A DNA stretch of 64,000 nucleotides from Ectopseudomonas khazarica (lineage in GTDB: Bacteria > Pseudomonadota > Gammaproteobacteria > Pseudomonadales > Pseudomonadaceae): positions 1 to 64,000 of the forward strand of contig NZ_SBHZ01000002.1 in the NCBI RefSeq assembly GCF_004521985.1. Reading direction: 5' to 3'. How positions within the stretch are numbered: the stretch's first letter is position 1; each line of letters begins with the position of its first letter. Shown here in pieces: positions 27,090 to 40,149 of this stretch. Below the pieces are notes generated by a model. That model worked only from the letters and a program-made list of their open reading frames with translations. It did not search any database and was not told the DNA's origin. The position numbers and the translations under genes were made by a program.

Positions 27090-27266
27090 ATGTATATCTA
27101 CCGACTGGTCCTGATCCTGGTTGTAGGGATCTACCTGTTCTCACCGGCCATCATGGACTGGTGGATCGACCCCAATGGTGCCTGGTATCGCCCCTACCTG
27201 CTGTGGCTGATCCTGATCGTCGTGACCTTCATTCTCCAGAGCCAACGCGATGCTGACGAGCTTTAG
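27090..27266 (+). CDS. cbrX: CbrX, 58-residue membrane protein overlapping cbrA
   Basis: A 58-codon gene: MYIYRLVLILVVGIYLFSP, a short loop (IMDWWIDPNGAWYRPY), then a second hydrophobic helix and QSQRDADEL. Two membrane helices are predicted, with a short WW-containing periplasmic turn. It overlaps the cbrA start by 17 bases in another frame, so cbrA translation is probably coupled to it. A gene of this kind, cbrX, has been described in P. putida (from memory). Its function beyond coupling is unclear. Confidence 0.85.
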   Translation: MYIYRLVLILVVGIYLFSPAIMDWWIDPNGAWYRPYLLWLILIVVTFILQSQRDADEL

Positions 27267-30204
27267 CCTGAGCGAACTGATCCTGATCAGCGCCGGCTAT
27301 CTGCTGGTGCTGTTCGGGGTTGCCTGGGTCAGCGAACACGGCCTGATCCCACGCTGGATCATCCGCCACCCGCTGACCTACACCCTGTCCCTGGGCGTCT
27401 ATGCCAGCGCCTGGGCCTTCTACGGCACGGTCGGGCTGGCCTATCAGTACGGCTACGGCTTCCTCGCCAGTTACCTGGGCGTCTCCGGTGCCTTCCTGCT
27501 CGCCCCGGTGCTGCTCTATCCGATCCTGCGCATCACCCGCACCTACCAGCTGTCATCGCTGGCCGACCTGTTCGCCTTCCGCTTCCGCAGCACCTGGGCC
27601 GGCGTGCTGACCACCCTGTTCATGCTGATCGGCCTGCTGCCACTGCTGGCCCTGCAGATCCAGGCGGTGGCCGACTCCATCGGCATCCTCAGCCGCGAGC
27701 CGCTGCAGGAAAAGGTGGCGCTGAGCTACTGCGGCCTGATCATCCTCTTCACCATCCTGTTCGGCGCCCGGCATATCGCCACCCGAGAAAAGCACGAGGG
27801 CCTGGTGTTCGCCATCGCCTTCGAATCGCTGGTCAAGCTGGTGGCGCTGGGGGTGATCGGCTGGTACGCGCTCTACCGGGTGTTCGGCGGCCCCCACGAG
27901 CTGGAACTGTGGCTGGTGCAGAACCAGGCGGCGCTGTCCACGCTGCACACGCCGCTGCAGGAAGGTCCCTGGCGCACCCTGCTGCTGGTGTTCTTCGCCT
28001 CGGCCATCGTCATGCCGCACATGTACCACATGACCTTCACCGAGAACCTCAACCCGCGCGCGATGGTCAGCGCCAGCTGGGGCCTGCCGCTGTTCCTGCT
28101 GCTGATGAGCCTGGCGGTGCCGCTGATCCTCTGGGCCGGCCTCAAGCTGGGAGCGACCACCAACCCGGAATACTTCACCCTCGGCCTGGGCATCGCGGTG
28201 AACAGCGAGGCGCTGGCCCTGCTTGCCTACGTCGGCGGCCTGTCGGCCTCCAGCGGGCTGATCATCGTCTCCACCCTGGCCTTGTCGGGCATGGCGCTCA
28301 ACCACCTGGTGCTGCCGCTGTACCAGCCACCGGCCGAGGGCAACATCTATCGCTGGCTGAAGTGGACGCGCCGCGCGCTGATCGCCTTCATCATCATGGC
28401 CGGCTATGGCTTCTATCTGCTGCTCGGCGCGCAGCAGGACCTGGCCAACCTCGGCATCGTCGCCTTCGTCGCCACCCTGCAGTTCCTCCCGGGCGTGCTC
28501 TCGGTGCTGTACTGGCAGACCGCCAACCGCCGCGGCTTCCTCGCCGGCTTGCTGGCCGGTATCTGCGTCTGGGCCCTGACCATGCTGCTGCCGCTGCTGG
28601 GCAACCTGGACGGCTTCTACCTGCCGCTGTTCAACGTCATCTACGTGCTCGACGATGCCAGCTGGCACCTGGCGGCCATCGCCTCGCTGGCCGCCAACGT
28701 GCTGGTGTTCACCCTGGTGTCGCTGTTCACCGAAGCCAGCCCCGAGGAGAAGAGCGCCGCCGAGGCCTGCGCGGTGGACAACGTGCGCCGCCCGCAACGA
28801 CGCGAACTGGTCGCCGCCACCCCACAGGAATTCGCCGCGCAGCTGGCCAAGCCGCTGGGCGCCAAGACGGCCCAGCGTGAGGTGGAACAAGCGCTGCGCG
28901 ACCTGCACCTGCCCTTCGACGAAGGCCGCCCCTATGCCCTGCGCCGCCTGCGCGACCGCATCGAAGCCAACCTGTCCGGCCTGATGGGCCCCAGCGTCGC
29001 GCAGGACATCGTCGAGACCTTCCTGCCGTACAAGTCCGGCAGCGAAGGTTACGTCACCGAGGATATCCACTTCATCGAGAGCCGCCTGGAGGACTACCAG
29101 TCGCGTCTCACCGGCCTGGCCGCCGAACTCGACGCCCTGCGCCGCTACCACCGGCAGACCCTGCAGGAACTGCCCATGGGCGTCTGCTCGCTGGCCAAGG
29201 ACCAGGAAATCCTGATGTGGAACCGCGCCATGGAGGAGCTCACCGAGATTCCCGCCCAGCGCATCGTCGGCTCGCGCCTCAGCGCCCTGGCCGAACCCTG
29301 GCAGAGCCTGCTGCAGGACTTCATCGAACGCCCCGACCAGCACCTGCACAAGCAGCACCTGGCCCTGGACGGGCAGATCCGCTGGCTGAACCTGCACAAG
29401 GCCGCCATCGACGAGCCGCTGGCACCGGGCAACAGTGGCCTGGTGCTGCTGGTCGAGGACCAGACCGAAACCCAGTTGCTGGAAGACAAGCTGGTGCACT
29501 CCGAACGCCTGGCCTCCATCGGCCGCCTGGCGGCGGGTGTCGCCCACGAGATCGGCAACCCGATCACCGGTATCGCCTGCCTGGCGCAGAACCTGCGCGA
29601 GGAGCGCGAGAACGATGGCGAACTGACGGAGATCAGCGGGCAGATTCTCGAACAGACCAAGCGCGTGTCACGCATCGTCCAGTCGCTGATGAGCTTCGCC
29701 CACTCCGGCAGCCATCAGCGCAGCGACGAACCGGTGTGCCTGGCCGATGTGGCGCAGGACGCCATCGGCCTGCTGTCACTGAACAAGCGCAACTTCGACA
29801 TCCAGTTCTACAACCTCTGCAACCCGGAGCACTGGGCCGAGGGTGACCCGCAACGCCTGGCCCAGGTGCTGATCAACCTGCTGTCCAACGCCCGTGACGC
29901 CTCCCCTCCGGGCGGCGCGATCCGCGTGCGCAGCGAAGCCAGCGAACATACCGTCGACCTGATCGTCGAGGATGAAGGCAGCGGCATTCCCAAAGCCATC
30001 ATCGACCGCCTGTTCGAACCGTTTTTCACCACCAAGGACCCCGGCGAAGGGACCGGTCTGGGCCTCGCGCTGGTCTATTCGATCGTGGAAGAGCATTATG
30101 GACAGATAACAATCGACAGCCCGGCCGACCCCGAGCGCCAGTTGGGCACTCGAATTCGGGTCACCCTGCCAAGGCATGTCGAGGCGACGTCCGTAGCGAT
30201 GTAA
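27250..30204 (+). CDS. cbrA: CbrA, transporter-like sensor histidine kinase
   Basis: A 984-residue kinase controlling carbon/nitrogen balance. The N-terminal 500 or so residues form about 12-13 membrane helices of the sodium/solute symporter (SLC5) family, able to transport histidine in P. fluorescens (from memory). A STAC-like linker, a PAS domain (about 640-740) and the kinase core follow, with phospho-acceptor His766 in [10 protein letters not shown] and the ATP-binding DEGSGIP and GTGLGLALV motifs. It phosphorylates CbrB, encoded 53 bases downstream. Confidence 0.95.
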   Translation: MLTSFSLSELILISAGYLLVLFGVAWVSEHGLIPRWIIRHPLTYTLSLGVYASAWAFYGTVGLAYQYGYGFLASYLGVSGAFLLAPVLLYPILRITRTYQLSSLADLFAFRFRSTWAGVLTTLFMLIGLLPLLALQIQAVADSIGILSREPLQEKVALSYCGLIILFTILFGARHIATREKHEGLVFAIAFESLVKLVALGVIGWYALYRVFGGPHELELWLVQNQAALSTLHTPLQEGPWRTLLLVFFASAIVMPHMYHMTFTENLNPRAMVSASWGLPLFLLLMSLAVPLILWAGLKLGATTNPEYFTLGLGIAVNSEALALLAYVGGLSASSGLIIVSTLALSGMALNHLVLPLYQPPAEGNIYRWLKWTRRALIAFIIMAGYGFYLLLGAQQDLANLGIVAFVATLQFLPGVLSVLYWQTANRRGFLAGLLAGICVWALTMLLPLLGNLDGFYLPLFNVIYVLDDASWHLAAIASLAANVLVFTLVSLFTEASPEEKSAAEACAVDNVRRPQRRELVAATPQEFAAQLAKPLGAKTAQREVEQALRDLHLPFDEGRPYALRRLRDRIEANLSGLMGPSVAQDIVETFLPYKSGSEGYVTEDIHFIESRLEDYQSRLTGLAAELDALRRYHRQTLQELPMGVCSLAKDQEILMWNRAMEELTEIPAQRIVGSRLSALAEPWQSLLQDFIERPDQHLHKQHLALDGQIRWLNLHKAAIDEPLAPGNSGLVLLVEDQTETQLLEDKLVHSERLASIGRLAAGVAHEIGNPITGIACLAQNLREERENDGELTEISGQILEQTKRVSRIVQSLMSFAHSGSHQRSDEPVCLADVAQDAIGLLSLNKRNFDIQFYNLCNPEHWAEGDPQRLAQVLINLLSNARDASPPGGAIRVRSEASEHTVDLIVEDEGSGIPKAIIDRLFEPFFTTKDPGEGTGLGLALVYSIVEEHYGQITIDSPADPERQLGTRIRVTLPRHVEATSVAM

Positions 30205-30257
30205 ACAGCGACAGCAGGTGCCAACCGCACCTCCGTGACCGCCGAGAGAACGAATTG

Positions 30258-31688
<1,431 letters not shown>

Positions 31689-31734
31689 CAGCGCGACGAC
31701 GGTGACAACCACCCCGCACACAGGTTCCACAGGT

Positions 31735-31760
31735 TGTTACCGTTTCAATATCTCGTAACA
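31735..31760. promoter_or_regulatory. Candidate CbrB binding site upstream of crcZ
   Basis: TGTTAC (31735-31740), 14 bases and GTAACA (31755-31760) form an interrupted palindrome. This agrees with the TGTTAC-N14-GTAACA site I recall for CbrB upstream of P. aeruginosa crcZ. An extra GTAAC half-site lies at 31777-31781. The site is about 125 bases upstream of the sigma54 promoter, an enhancer-like distance. Confidence 0.75.
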
Positions 31761-31763
31761 AAG

Positions 31764-31798
31764 GCCGGGTCTATCGGTAACGAAAACCCGGCTTTTTT
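31764..31798 (+). terminator. Rho-independent terminator of cbrAB
   Basis: GCCGGGT (31764-31770), a 15-base loop and ACCCGGC (31786-31792), followed by six T residues. It lies between the CbrB enhancer and the crcZ promoter, isolating crcZ from cbrAB transcription. Confidence 0.85.
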
Positions 31799-31858
31799 GT
31801 CCCCCACCGGACCGCCTCATTTGCCTCAAGCCATTGATTCTAAAGGATTCTCAAAAAC

Positions 31859-31874
31859 TGGCACGGCATCTGCT
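31859..31874 (+). promoter_or_regulatory. Sigma54 (RpoN) promoter of crcZ
   Basis: TGGCACGGCATCTGCT has GG and GC elements with -24/-12 spacing, close to TGGCACG-N4-TTGCW. Transcription should start about 31885-31889. With the upstream CbrB site this gives the known CbrB/RpoN control of crcZ. Confidence 0.85.
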
Positions 31875-31885
31875 TTATCTCTGGC

Positions 31886-32243
31886 ATAACAACAATAACA
31901 AGCAATGCCCTACACAATAAGAACAAGACGTAACGACTCCAGAACAACAAAAACAATAAGGTACGGAGGCGCAGCTAACTGATTCTTTTGGAGAGGAGTT
32001 GCCGCAAGGGGTTCGCCCCAGCGACCAGACCGAGAACAACAAAACTGTCTCGAGACAGCGCCCGAACTGGTTGATCAAGGCAACATCAGCGTCCAAAGAA
32101 ATCCGTTTGCTATTGGCTCCCCATTCTAGGGAGCACCCGGTAAGCCACGGCGAGCCGGGAAGGGTCGACAACAAAAACAACAGGCCCTCAATAACAATAA
32201 AAACAGAGCACGCACCAACTTGGGGGGGAGCTTCGGCTCCCCC
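31886..32243 (+). ncRNA. crcZ: CrcZ, Hfq/Crc-sequestering small RNA
   Basis: A roughly 358-nt RNA between cbrB and pcnB, the crcZ locus of pseudomonads. It is packed with A-rich AAnAAnAA motifs that bind Hfq/Crc: AACAACAATAACAAG (near the 5' end), AATAAGAACAAGA, AACAACAAAAACAATAAG, AACAACAAAAC, ACAACAAAAACAAC and AATAACAATAAAAACA. By titrating Hfq it lifts catabolite repression. The 3' end is set at the hairpin GGGGGGAGC-TTCG-GCTCCCCC (32222-32243); a clear T-run is missing, so the exact end is uncertain. Confidence 0.88.
32222..32243 (+). terminator. 3' hairpin of CrcZ
   Basis: A GC-rich stem of eight to nine pairs closed by a TTCG tetraloop. It is preceded by the A-rich 3' part of CrcZ and not followed by a T-run. 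The 212 bases from here to pcnB hold no gene that I can see. Confidence 0.65.
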
Positions 32244-32455
32244 AGTAGCTTCCGGTTCCCGGATCCCCGCCTGCCGCCCTTCTACACACCTTCTTCCGAC
32301 ACGATGCTAGAATCCGCAGCAATCATGCGGTCATCGTTTCGCATACCGTTGAAAACCTTGCCAAGGCAGGCTGCCTTTAACGCCACCAAGCCTGAGCAGG
32401 TCGTTCTTCAACAGCATGCGGGGCTGGCCGGTCACTTATCCAAACAGTGCCTCCC

Positions 32456-33850
32456 ATGCTGAAAAAGCTGTTCAAGTCTTTCCGCTCACCTCTGCGCCGT
32501 GTGCCACGCCCACGCAGCACGCCCGAAGTGCTGAGCAGTAGCCAACATCCACTCAAGCGCAACGAGATCAGTCGGCACGCCATCAGCGTGGTCGAGCGCC
32601 TGCAGCGCGCCGGCTACCAGGCCTACCTGGTCGGTGGCTGCGTGCGTGACCTGCTGCTGGATATCGACCCCAAGGATTTCGACGTAGCGACCAGCGCCAC
32701 CCCCGAACAGGTGCGTGCGGAGTTCCGTAACGCCCGGGTGATCGGCCGTCGCTTCAAGCTGGTACACGTGCACTTCGGTCGCGAGATCATCGAGGTCGCG
32801 ACCTTCCGCGCCAATCACCCGCAAGGTGAGGAAGAGGAAAACAGCAACCTCGCCGCGCGCCACGAGAGCGGTCGCATCCTGCGCGACAACGTCTACGGCA
32901 CCCTGGAAGACGACGCCCAGCGCCGTGACTTCACCATCAACGCGCTGTACTACGACCCGACTCAGGAGCACATCCTCGACTACGCCCGTGGCATGCACGA
33001 TGTGCGCAACCACCTGGTGCGTCTGATCGGCGATCCCGAGCAACGCTACCTGGAGGACCCGGTGCGCATGCTGCGTGCGGTGCGCTTCGCCGCCAAGCTC
33101 GACTTCGACATCGAGAAGCACAGCGCCGCGCCGATCCGCCGGCTGGCGCCAATGCTGCGCGACATTCCAGCCGCCCGCCTGTTCGACGAGGTCCTCAAGC
33201 TGTTCCTCGCCGGCTACGCCGAATACACCTTCGACCTGCTGCTGGAGCATGACCTGTTCGCCCAGCTCTTCCCGGCCAGTGGCGAGGCGCTCAAGCGCAA
33301 CCCCGAATACACCGAGAAGCTGATCCGCCAGGCGCTGATCAACACCGACGAGCGCATCCATGACGGCAAGTCGGTCACCCCGGCATTCCTCTTCGCCGCC
33401 CTGCTCTGGCCGGCGCTGCCAGCCCGTGTCCTGCAGCTGCAGGACAAAGGCATGCCGCCGATTCCGGCGATGCAGGAAGCCGCTCACACGCTGATCGCCG
33501 AGCAGTGCCAGCGCATCGCCGTGCCCAAGCGCTTTACCATCCCGATTCGCGAGATCTGGGACATGCAGGAGCGCCTGCCGCGCCGCAGCGGCAAGCGTGC
33601 CGACCTGCTGCTGGAGAACCCGCGCTTCCGTGCCGGTTACGATTTCCTCCTGCTGCGCGAACTGGCCGGCGAAAACACCGGCGGCCTGGGTGAGTGGTGG
33701 ACGGATTATCAGGACGCCAACGACAGCGAGCGCCGGCAGATGATCCGCGACCTTGCAGGCAAGGGCGAAAGCACCGCCGGTGCCGCGCCGCGCAAGCGCC
33801 GCCGCAACAACAACCGGCGCAAGCGCGGTAACGAAGGCAGCGGCGAGTGA
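32456..33850 (+). CDS. pcnB: Poly(A) polymerase I
   Basis: A 464-residue nucleotidyltransferase-superfamily enzyme adding poly(A) tails that promote RNA decay. The N-terminal catalytic motif GGCVRDLLLDIDPKDFDVA has the metal-binding D-x-D; RRDFTINALYYD and EDPVRMLRAVRFAAKL are the class II motifs, and a basic C-terminal tail (KRRRNNNRRKRG) binds RNA. The ATG at 32456 gives the expected MLKKLFKSFRSPLRR; the ribosome site is poor and an in-frame GTG lies three codons upstream. It is the first gene of pcnB-folK-panBC. Confidence 0.94.
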   Translation: MLKKLFKSFRSPLRRVPRPRSTPEVLSSSQHPLKRNEISRHAISVVERLQRAGYQAYLVGGCVRDLLLDIDPKDFDVATSATPEQVRAEFRNARVIGRRFKLVHVHFGREIIEVATFRANHPQGEEEENSNLAARHESGRILRDNVYGTLEDDAQRRDFTINALYYDPTQEHILDYARGMHDVRNHLVRLIGDPEQRYLEDPVRMLRAVRFAAKLDFDIEKHSAAPIRRLAPMLRDIPAARLFDEVLKLFLAGYAEYTFDLLLEHDLFAQLFPASGEALKRNPEYTEKLIRQALINTDERIHDGKSVTPAFLFAALLWPALPARVLQLQDKGMPPIPAMQEAAHTLIAEQCQRIAVPKRFTIPIREIWDMQERLPRRSGKRADLLLENPRFRAGYDFLLLRELAGENTGGLGEWWTDYQDANDSERRQMIRDLAGKGESTAGAAPRKRRRNNNRRKRGNEGSGE

Positions 33851-34335
33851 TGGAGCGGGTCTATATCGGCCTGGGCAGCAACCTGGCCGAACCGCTGCAA
33901 CAACTGCGCGCAGCGCTGAACGCCATCGCCCAGTTGCCGCACAGCACGCTGGTGGCGCGCTCTTCGTTCTATGTCAGCGACCCGCTCGGCCCGGCCGACC
34001 AGCCGCGCTACGTCAACGCGGTGGCGGCGCTGGATACCGAGCTGCAGCCCTGGGCACTGCTCGATGGCCTGCAGCGCATCGAGCAGGAGCAGGGCCGCGT
34101 ACGCAAGGAAGAACGCTGGGGGCCGCGCACCCTGGACCTGGATGTGCTGCTGTTCGGCGACCGCCTGATCGATGACGAGCGCCTCACCGTTCCGCACTAC
34201 CACATGCATGCCCGCCCGTTCGTGCTCTACCCGCTGGCCGAGCTGGCCGCCGAGTTGCAGTTGCCGGACGGACGCAGCCTCGCCGCGCTGCTCGATGCCT
34301 GCCCCTTCGCCGGCCTGGAACGCCTGCCGGAGTAG
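33850..34335 (+). CDS. folK: 6-hydroxymethyl-7,8-dihydropterin pyrophosphokinase
   Basis: The 161-residue HPPK of folate synthesis, transferring pyrophosphate from ATP to hydroxymethyl-dihydropterin. It contains YIGLGSNL at the N-terminus and the signature RWGPRTLDLDVLLFGD with the two metal-binding aspartates. Its ATG overlaps the pcnB stop (TGATG); a GTG one codon earlier is an alternative. The product feeds FolP, encoded at 58654-59505 in this same window. Confidence 0.95.
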   Translation: MERVYIGLGSNLAEPLQQLRAALNAIAQLPHSTLVARSSFYVSDPLGPADQPRYVNAVAALDTELQPWALLDGLQRIEQEQGRVRKEERWGPRTLDLDVLLFGDRLIDDERLTVPHYHMHARPFVLYPLAELAAELQLPDGRSLAALLDACPFAGLERLPE

Positions 34336-34597
34336 CGCACAATGGCGCGCGCCGCCCCTTCCCGGCACACGCCCTGTTACCCGCCGCAAGCCCGCATCGC
34401 GTCTGGCCCAGCCCTCTGCCGCTCGGATTGGCAGTAACGCCAGTAACAGAGCGGTAACACCTGCAATTGACTTCATGCCCCCCCATCAGGACTATAGGCG
34501 TCCCGTCGCCCCGCGCCGGGCGCACCTTTGATGCCAATCCAGGCCGGATTGCAGCCAGATAGAAGCGGTATACCGAGCCTGAGCGAGGACCTTTGAA

Positions 34598-35398
34598 ATG
34601 CCTGACGTTACCCTGACCACACTGCAAAGCTGCAAGCAGAACGGCGAGAAGATCGCCATGCTGACCTGCTATGACGCCACCTTTGCCCACGCGGCCTGCC
34701 AGGCTGGCGTGGACGTGCTGCTGGTCGGCGACTCCCTGGGCATGGTTCTGCAGGGCCACGACAGCACCCTGCCGGTCAGCGTCGAGGAAATGGCCTATCA
34801 CACCGCCTGCGTCAAACGCGGCAATCAGGGCGCACTGATCGTCACCGATCTGCCGTTCATGGCCTACGCCACCACCGAACAGGCCCTGCTCAACAGCGCC
34901 AAGCTGATGCAAGCCGGTGCGCACATGGTCAAGCTGGAGGGCGCCGGCTGGCTGGCCGAGCCGATTCGCCTGCTGGCCGAGCGTGGCGTGCCGGTCTGTG
35001 CCCACCTGGGCCTGACCCCGCAGGCGGTGAACATCCTTGGCGGCTACAAGGTTCAGGGCCGCCAGGAAGCGCAGGCCCGGCAGATGCGCGCCGACGCCAT
35101 GGCGCTGGAGCAGGCGGGTGCCGCCATGCTGCTGCTCGAATGCGTGCCCAGCGAACTGGCTGCGGAAATCGCCCAGGCCGTGAAGATTCCGGTGATCGGC
35201 ATCGGTGCCGGCGCGGCGACCGACGGCCAGGTGCTGGTCCTGCACGACATGCTCGGGCTGTCGCTGTCGGGTCGCGCCCCCAAGTTCGTGCGTAACTTCA
35301 TGGAGGGCCAGAGCAGCATTCAGGGCGCATTCGGCGCCTACGTGCAGGCGGTCAAGGACGGCAGCTTCCCCGCTGCCGAGCATGGTTTCTCCGCATGA
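34598..35398 (+). CDS. panB: 3-methyl-2-oxobutanoate hydroxymethyltransferase
   Basis: A 266-residue TIM-barrel enzyme, the first committed step of pantothenate synthesis, adding a hydroxymethyl group to the valine precursor 2-oxoisovalerate. Conserved segments include [30 protein letters not shown] and [21 protein letters not shown]. The ATG at 34598 follows a GAGG site. It overlaps panC by four bases (ATGA). The 262-base gap before it holds no gene. Confidence 0.97.
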   Translation: MPDVTLTTLQSCKQNGEKIAMLTCYDATFAHAACQAGVDVLLVGDSLGMVLQGHDSTLPVSVEEMAYHTACVKRGNQGALIVTDLPFMAYATTEQALLNSAKLMQAGAHMVKLEGAGWLAEPIRLLAERGVPVCAHLGLTPQAVNILGGYKVQGRQEAQARQMRADAMALEQAGAAMLLLECVPSELAAEIAQAVKIPVIGIGAGAATDGQVLVLHDMLGLSLSGRAPKFVRNFMEGQSSIQGAFGAYVQAVKDGSFPAAEHGFSA

Positions 35399-36252
35399 AC
35401 ACGGTCAAGACGCTGCGCGAGCTGCGCGCGGTCATCGCCCAGGCACGTGCCGATGGCAAGCAGATCGGTTTCGTGCCGACCATGGGCAACCTGCACGCCG
35501 GCCATGTCTCGCTGGTGGAAACCGCAGCCCAGCGCGCCGACTTCGTGGTGGCCAGCATCTTCGTCAACCCGCTGCAGTTCGGTGCGGGCGAAGACCTGGA
35601 CACCTACCCGCGCACCCTGCTCGCCGATCAGGAGAAGCTGCTGGCCGCCGGCTGCCACCTGCTGTTTCACCCTGACGTGACGGAGGTCTATCCGCACGGC
35701 ATGGGCGACCAGACGCGGGTCAGCGTGCCCGGGGTTTCCGAAGGTCTCTGCGGCGCCAGCCGGCCGGGCCACTTCGAAGGGGTCGCCACCGTGGTGACCA
35801 AGCTGTTCAACATGGTCCAGCCGGACCTGGCCGTGTTCGGCGAGAAGGACTACCAGCAACTGGCGGTGATCCGCGCGCTGGTGCAGGACCTGAACATGCC
35901 GATCCAGATCATCGGCGCGCCGACTCGCCGTGCCGACGACGGCCTGGCCCTGTCCTCGCGCAACGGTTACCTCAGCGCCGAGCAGCGCAATGTCGCTCCC
36001 GCGCTGTATCGCGGCCTGCAAGCGGTCGCCGAGCAGTTGCAACGCGGCGCCCGCGACTATGCGCGGCTGATCGACGAGGCCCAGGCCCGGCAACGCGAGG
36101 CGGGCTTCGCCCCCGACTACCTGGAGATCCGCAACGCGCTGACCCTGCGCCCTGCGCAGGTCGGCGACCGCCATCTGGTGGTGCTCACCGCCGCGCACCT
36201 GGGCAGCACCCGCCTGATCGACAATCTGCTGGTGGAACTGCCTGCGCAGTAG
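35395..36252 (+). CDS. panC: Pantothenate synthetase (pantoate--beta-alanine ligase)
   Basis: A 285-residue enzyme that joins pantoate and beta-alanine with ATP. It has the HIGH-like [16 protein letters not shown], the pantoate-binding FVNPLQFG, and the KMSKS-like [11 protein letters not shown]. It is translationally coupled to panB. A terminator follows at 36283. The beta-alanine source gene panD is not adjacent, unlike in P. aeruginosa (from memory). Confidence 0.97.
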   Translation: MNTVKTLRELRAVIAQARADGKQIGFVPTMGNLHAGHVSLVETAAQRADFVVASIFVNPLQFGAGEDLDTYPRTLLADQEKLLAAGCHLLFHPDVTEVYPHGMGDQTRVSVPGVSEGLCGASRPGHFEGVATVVTKLFNMVQPDLAVFGEKDYQQLAVIRALVQDLNMPIQIIGAPTRRADDGLALSSRNGYLSAEQRNVAPALYRGLQAVAEQLQRGARDYARLIDEAQARQREAGFAPDYLEIRNALTLRPAQVGDRHLVVLTAAHLGSTRLIDNLLVELPAQ

Positions 36253-36282
36253 CTGCCTGCGAAGGCAGCCGGTTACACTCTG

Positions 36283-36311
36283 AAAGGCCCGGATCACGTC
36301 CGGGCCTTTTG
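36283..36311 (+). terminator. Rho-independent terminator of the panBC operon
   Basis: AAAGGCCCGGA (36283-36293), a five-base loop and TCCGGGCCTTT (36299-36309) followed by further T residues. It ends 23 bases before the pgi start, so pgi is either served by read-through or by a promoter overlapping this element. Confidence 0.88.
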
Positions 36312-36333
36312 CTTTTGCGGATCAGGAGCCCCG

Positions 36334-37998
36334 ATGGCCTACTACCAGCAGCCCCACGACGTCACCACCCTGCCCGCCTGGCAGGCCCTGCAGCAGCACC
36401 GTGCCGAGATGGCCGGCTTCAGCATGCGCGAGGCCTTCACTGCCGATACAAGGCGCTTCCAGCGCTTCTCGCTGGATGCCTGTGGCCTGCTGCTGGACTA
36501 CTCGAAGAACCTGATCGACGAACACAGCCTCGAACTGCTGATGCAACTGGCCGAGCAGGCCGGCCTGCACGAAGCCATCACGGCGCTGTTCGGTGGCGAG
36601 CACGTCAACGCCTCCGAGGGACGCGCCGCCCTGCATACCGCGCTGCGCAGCCCGGTCGGCCACCGCCTGGTGGTGGACGGCACTGACATCATCCCCGAGG
36701 TGCATCGGGTGCTGAACCAGGTCACCGAGCTGGTCAGCCGCATTCACAGCGGCCTGTGGCGCGGCTACAGCGAGAAGCCGATCAAGGAAGTGGTCAACAT
36801 CGGCATCGGCGGCTCGTTCCTCGGTCCGCAACTGGTCTCCGAGGCGCTGCGCCCGTTCACCCAGCGCGGCGTACGCTGCCACTACCTGGCCAATATCGAT
36901 GGCAGCGAGTTCCGCGAGCTGACCGCCCGCCTCGACCCGGAAACCACCCTGTTCATCGTGTCCAGCAAGTCCTTCGGCACCCTGGAGACCCTGAAGAACA
37001 CCCTGGCAGCCCGTGACTGGTACCTGGCCATGGGCGGCCCGGAAGAAGAGCTGCACCGCCACTTCATCGCCGTGACCAGCAACCGCGAGGCGGCCATCGA
37101 GTTCGGTATCGGCGAGGAGAACATCTTCCCCATGTGGGACTGGGTCGGCGGGCGCTACTCGCTGTGGTCGGCCATCGGCCTGCCCATCGCCCTGGCCATC
37201 GGCGTGTCCAACTTCAAGGAACTGCTGGCCGGGGCCTACGCCATGGATCAGCACTTCACCCAGGCGCCCCTGGCCGAGAACATGCCGGTGCTGATGGCCC
37301 TGCTGGGCATCTGGTACAGCAACTTCTGGGGCGCACAGAGCCACGCGATCCTGCCCTACGACCACTACCTGCGTAACTTCACCAAGCACCTGCAGCAGCT
37401 CGACATGGAGTCCAACGGCAAGAGCGTGCGCCAGGACGGCAGCGCCCTGGACATCAGCACCGGGCCCGTCATCTGGGGCGGGGTCGGCTGCAACGGCCAG
37501 CACGCCTACCACCAGTTGCTGCACCAGGGCCGCCTGCTGGTACCGGCGGACTTCATCGTCCCGGTCAATAGCTACAACCCGCTGTCCGACCACCATCAGT
37601 GGCTGTTCGCCAACTGCCTGTCGCAGGCCCAGGCGCTGATGCAGGGCAAGACCCGCGAAGAGGCCGAGGCCGAACTGCGCGGCAAGGGCCTGGCGGAAGA
37701 CGAGGTTCAGCGACTGGCGCCGCACAAGGTCATCCCCGGCAACCGCCCGAGCAACATTCTGGTGATGAACCGCATCGCGCCGTTCGAGCTCGGCGCGCTG
37801 GTCGCCCTGTACGAGCACAAGGTGTTCGTGCAGAGCGCGATCTGGGGCATCAACGCCTTCGACCAGTGGGGCGTGGAGCTGGGCAAGGAAATGGGCAAGG
37901 ACGTCTACCAGCGCCTGACCGGCCAGCTCGACAACAACGCCTCGGACGCCTCGACCCAGGGCCTGATCGCCCACTTCCGCGAGCGTCATCGCGGCTGA
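36334..37998 (+). CDS. pgi: Glucose-6-phosphate isomerase
   Basis: A 554-residue enzyme interconverting glucose-6-phosphate and fructose-6-phosphate. In pseudomonads it mainly runs toward glucose-6-phosphate to feed the Entner-Doudoroff cycle. Family motifs are [13 protein letters not shown] (phosphate binding), [26 protein letters not shown] and the C-terminal [17 protein letters not shown]. The ATG follows an AGGAG site. Confidence 0.97.
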   Translation: MAYYQQPHDVTTLPAWQALQQHRAEMAGFSMREAFTADTRRFQRFSLDACGLLLDYSKNLIDEHSLELLMQLAEQAGLHEAITALFGGEHVNASEGRAALHTALRSPVGHRLVVDGTDIIPEVHRVLNQVTELVSRIHSGLWRGYSEKPIKEVVNIGIGGSFLGPQLVSEALRPFTQRGVRCHYLANIDGSEFRELTARLDPETTLFIVSSKSFGTLETLKNTLAARDWYLAMGGPEEELHRHFIAVTSNREAAIEFGIGEENIFPMWDWVGGRYSLWSAIGLPIALAIGVSNFKELLAGAYAMDQHFTQAPLAENMPVLMALLGIWYSNFWGAQSHAILPYDHYLRNFTKHLQQLDMESNGKSVRQDGSALDISTGPVIWGGVGCNGQHAYHQLLHQGRLLVPADFIVPVNSYNPLSDHHQWLFANCLSQAQALMQGKTREEAEAELRGKGLAEDEVQRLAPHKVIPGNRPSNILVMNRIAPFELGALVALYEHKVFVQSAIWGINAFDQWGVELGKEMGKDVYQRLTGQLDNNASDASTQGLIAHFRERHRG

Positions 37999-38009
37999 CC
38001 CTCCACCAA

Positions 38010-38037
38010 CCCGGTCCGGCACGCCTGCCGGGCCGGG
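38010..38037 (+). terminator. Stem-loop after pgi
   Basis: A 12-bp stem with one G-T wobble: CCCGGTCCGGCA (38010-38021), a four-base loop and TGCCGGGCCGGG (38026-38037). It lacks a T-run, so termination is possible but not certain. Confidence 0.55.
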
Positions 38038-38142
38038 CTCCACCGCGCAAGCGCTGCGCCATGAACATCGCCCCTTGAAGCCGGCGCCCGCTTGGGTGCA
38101 CCCTTGTGCCTGTTGCGGACAAACAATTACAAGGACCCCGCC

Positions 38143-40080
<1,938 letters not shown>

Positions 40081-40085
40081 CCCCC

Positions 40086-40109
40086 AGCCCGGCCCGAAAG
40101 GGCCGGGCT
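40086..40109 (+). terminator. Terminator hairpin after acs
   Basis: A perfect 10-bp stem AGCCCGGCCC / GGGCCGGGCT closed by a GAAA tetraloop, 5 bases after the acs stop. Only a weak T-rich tail follows. Confidence 0.75.
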
Positions 40110-40149
40110 GATCTTGCCGTGGGCCGGCCAAGCGCCGAGAATGCGCGCC

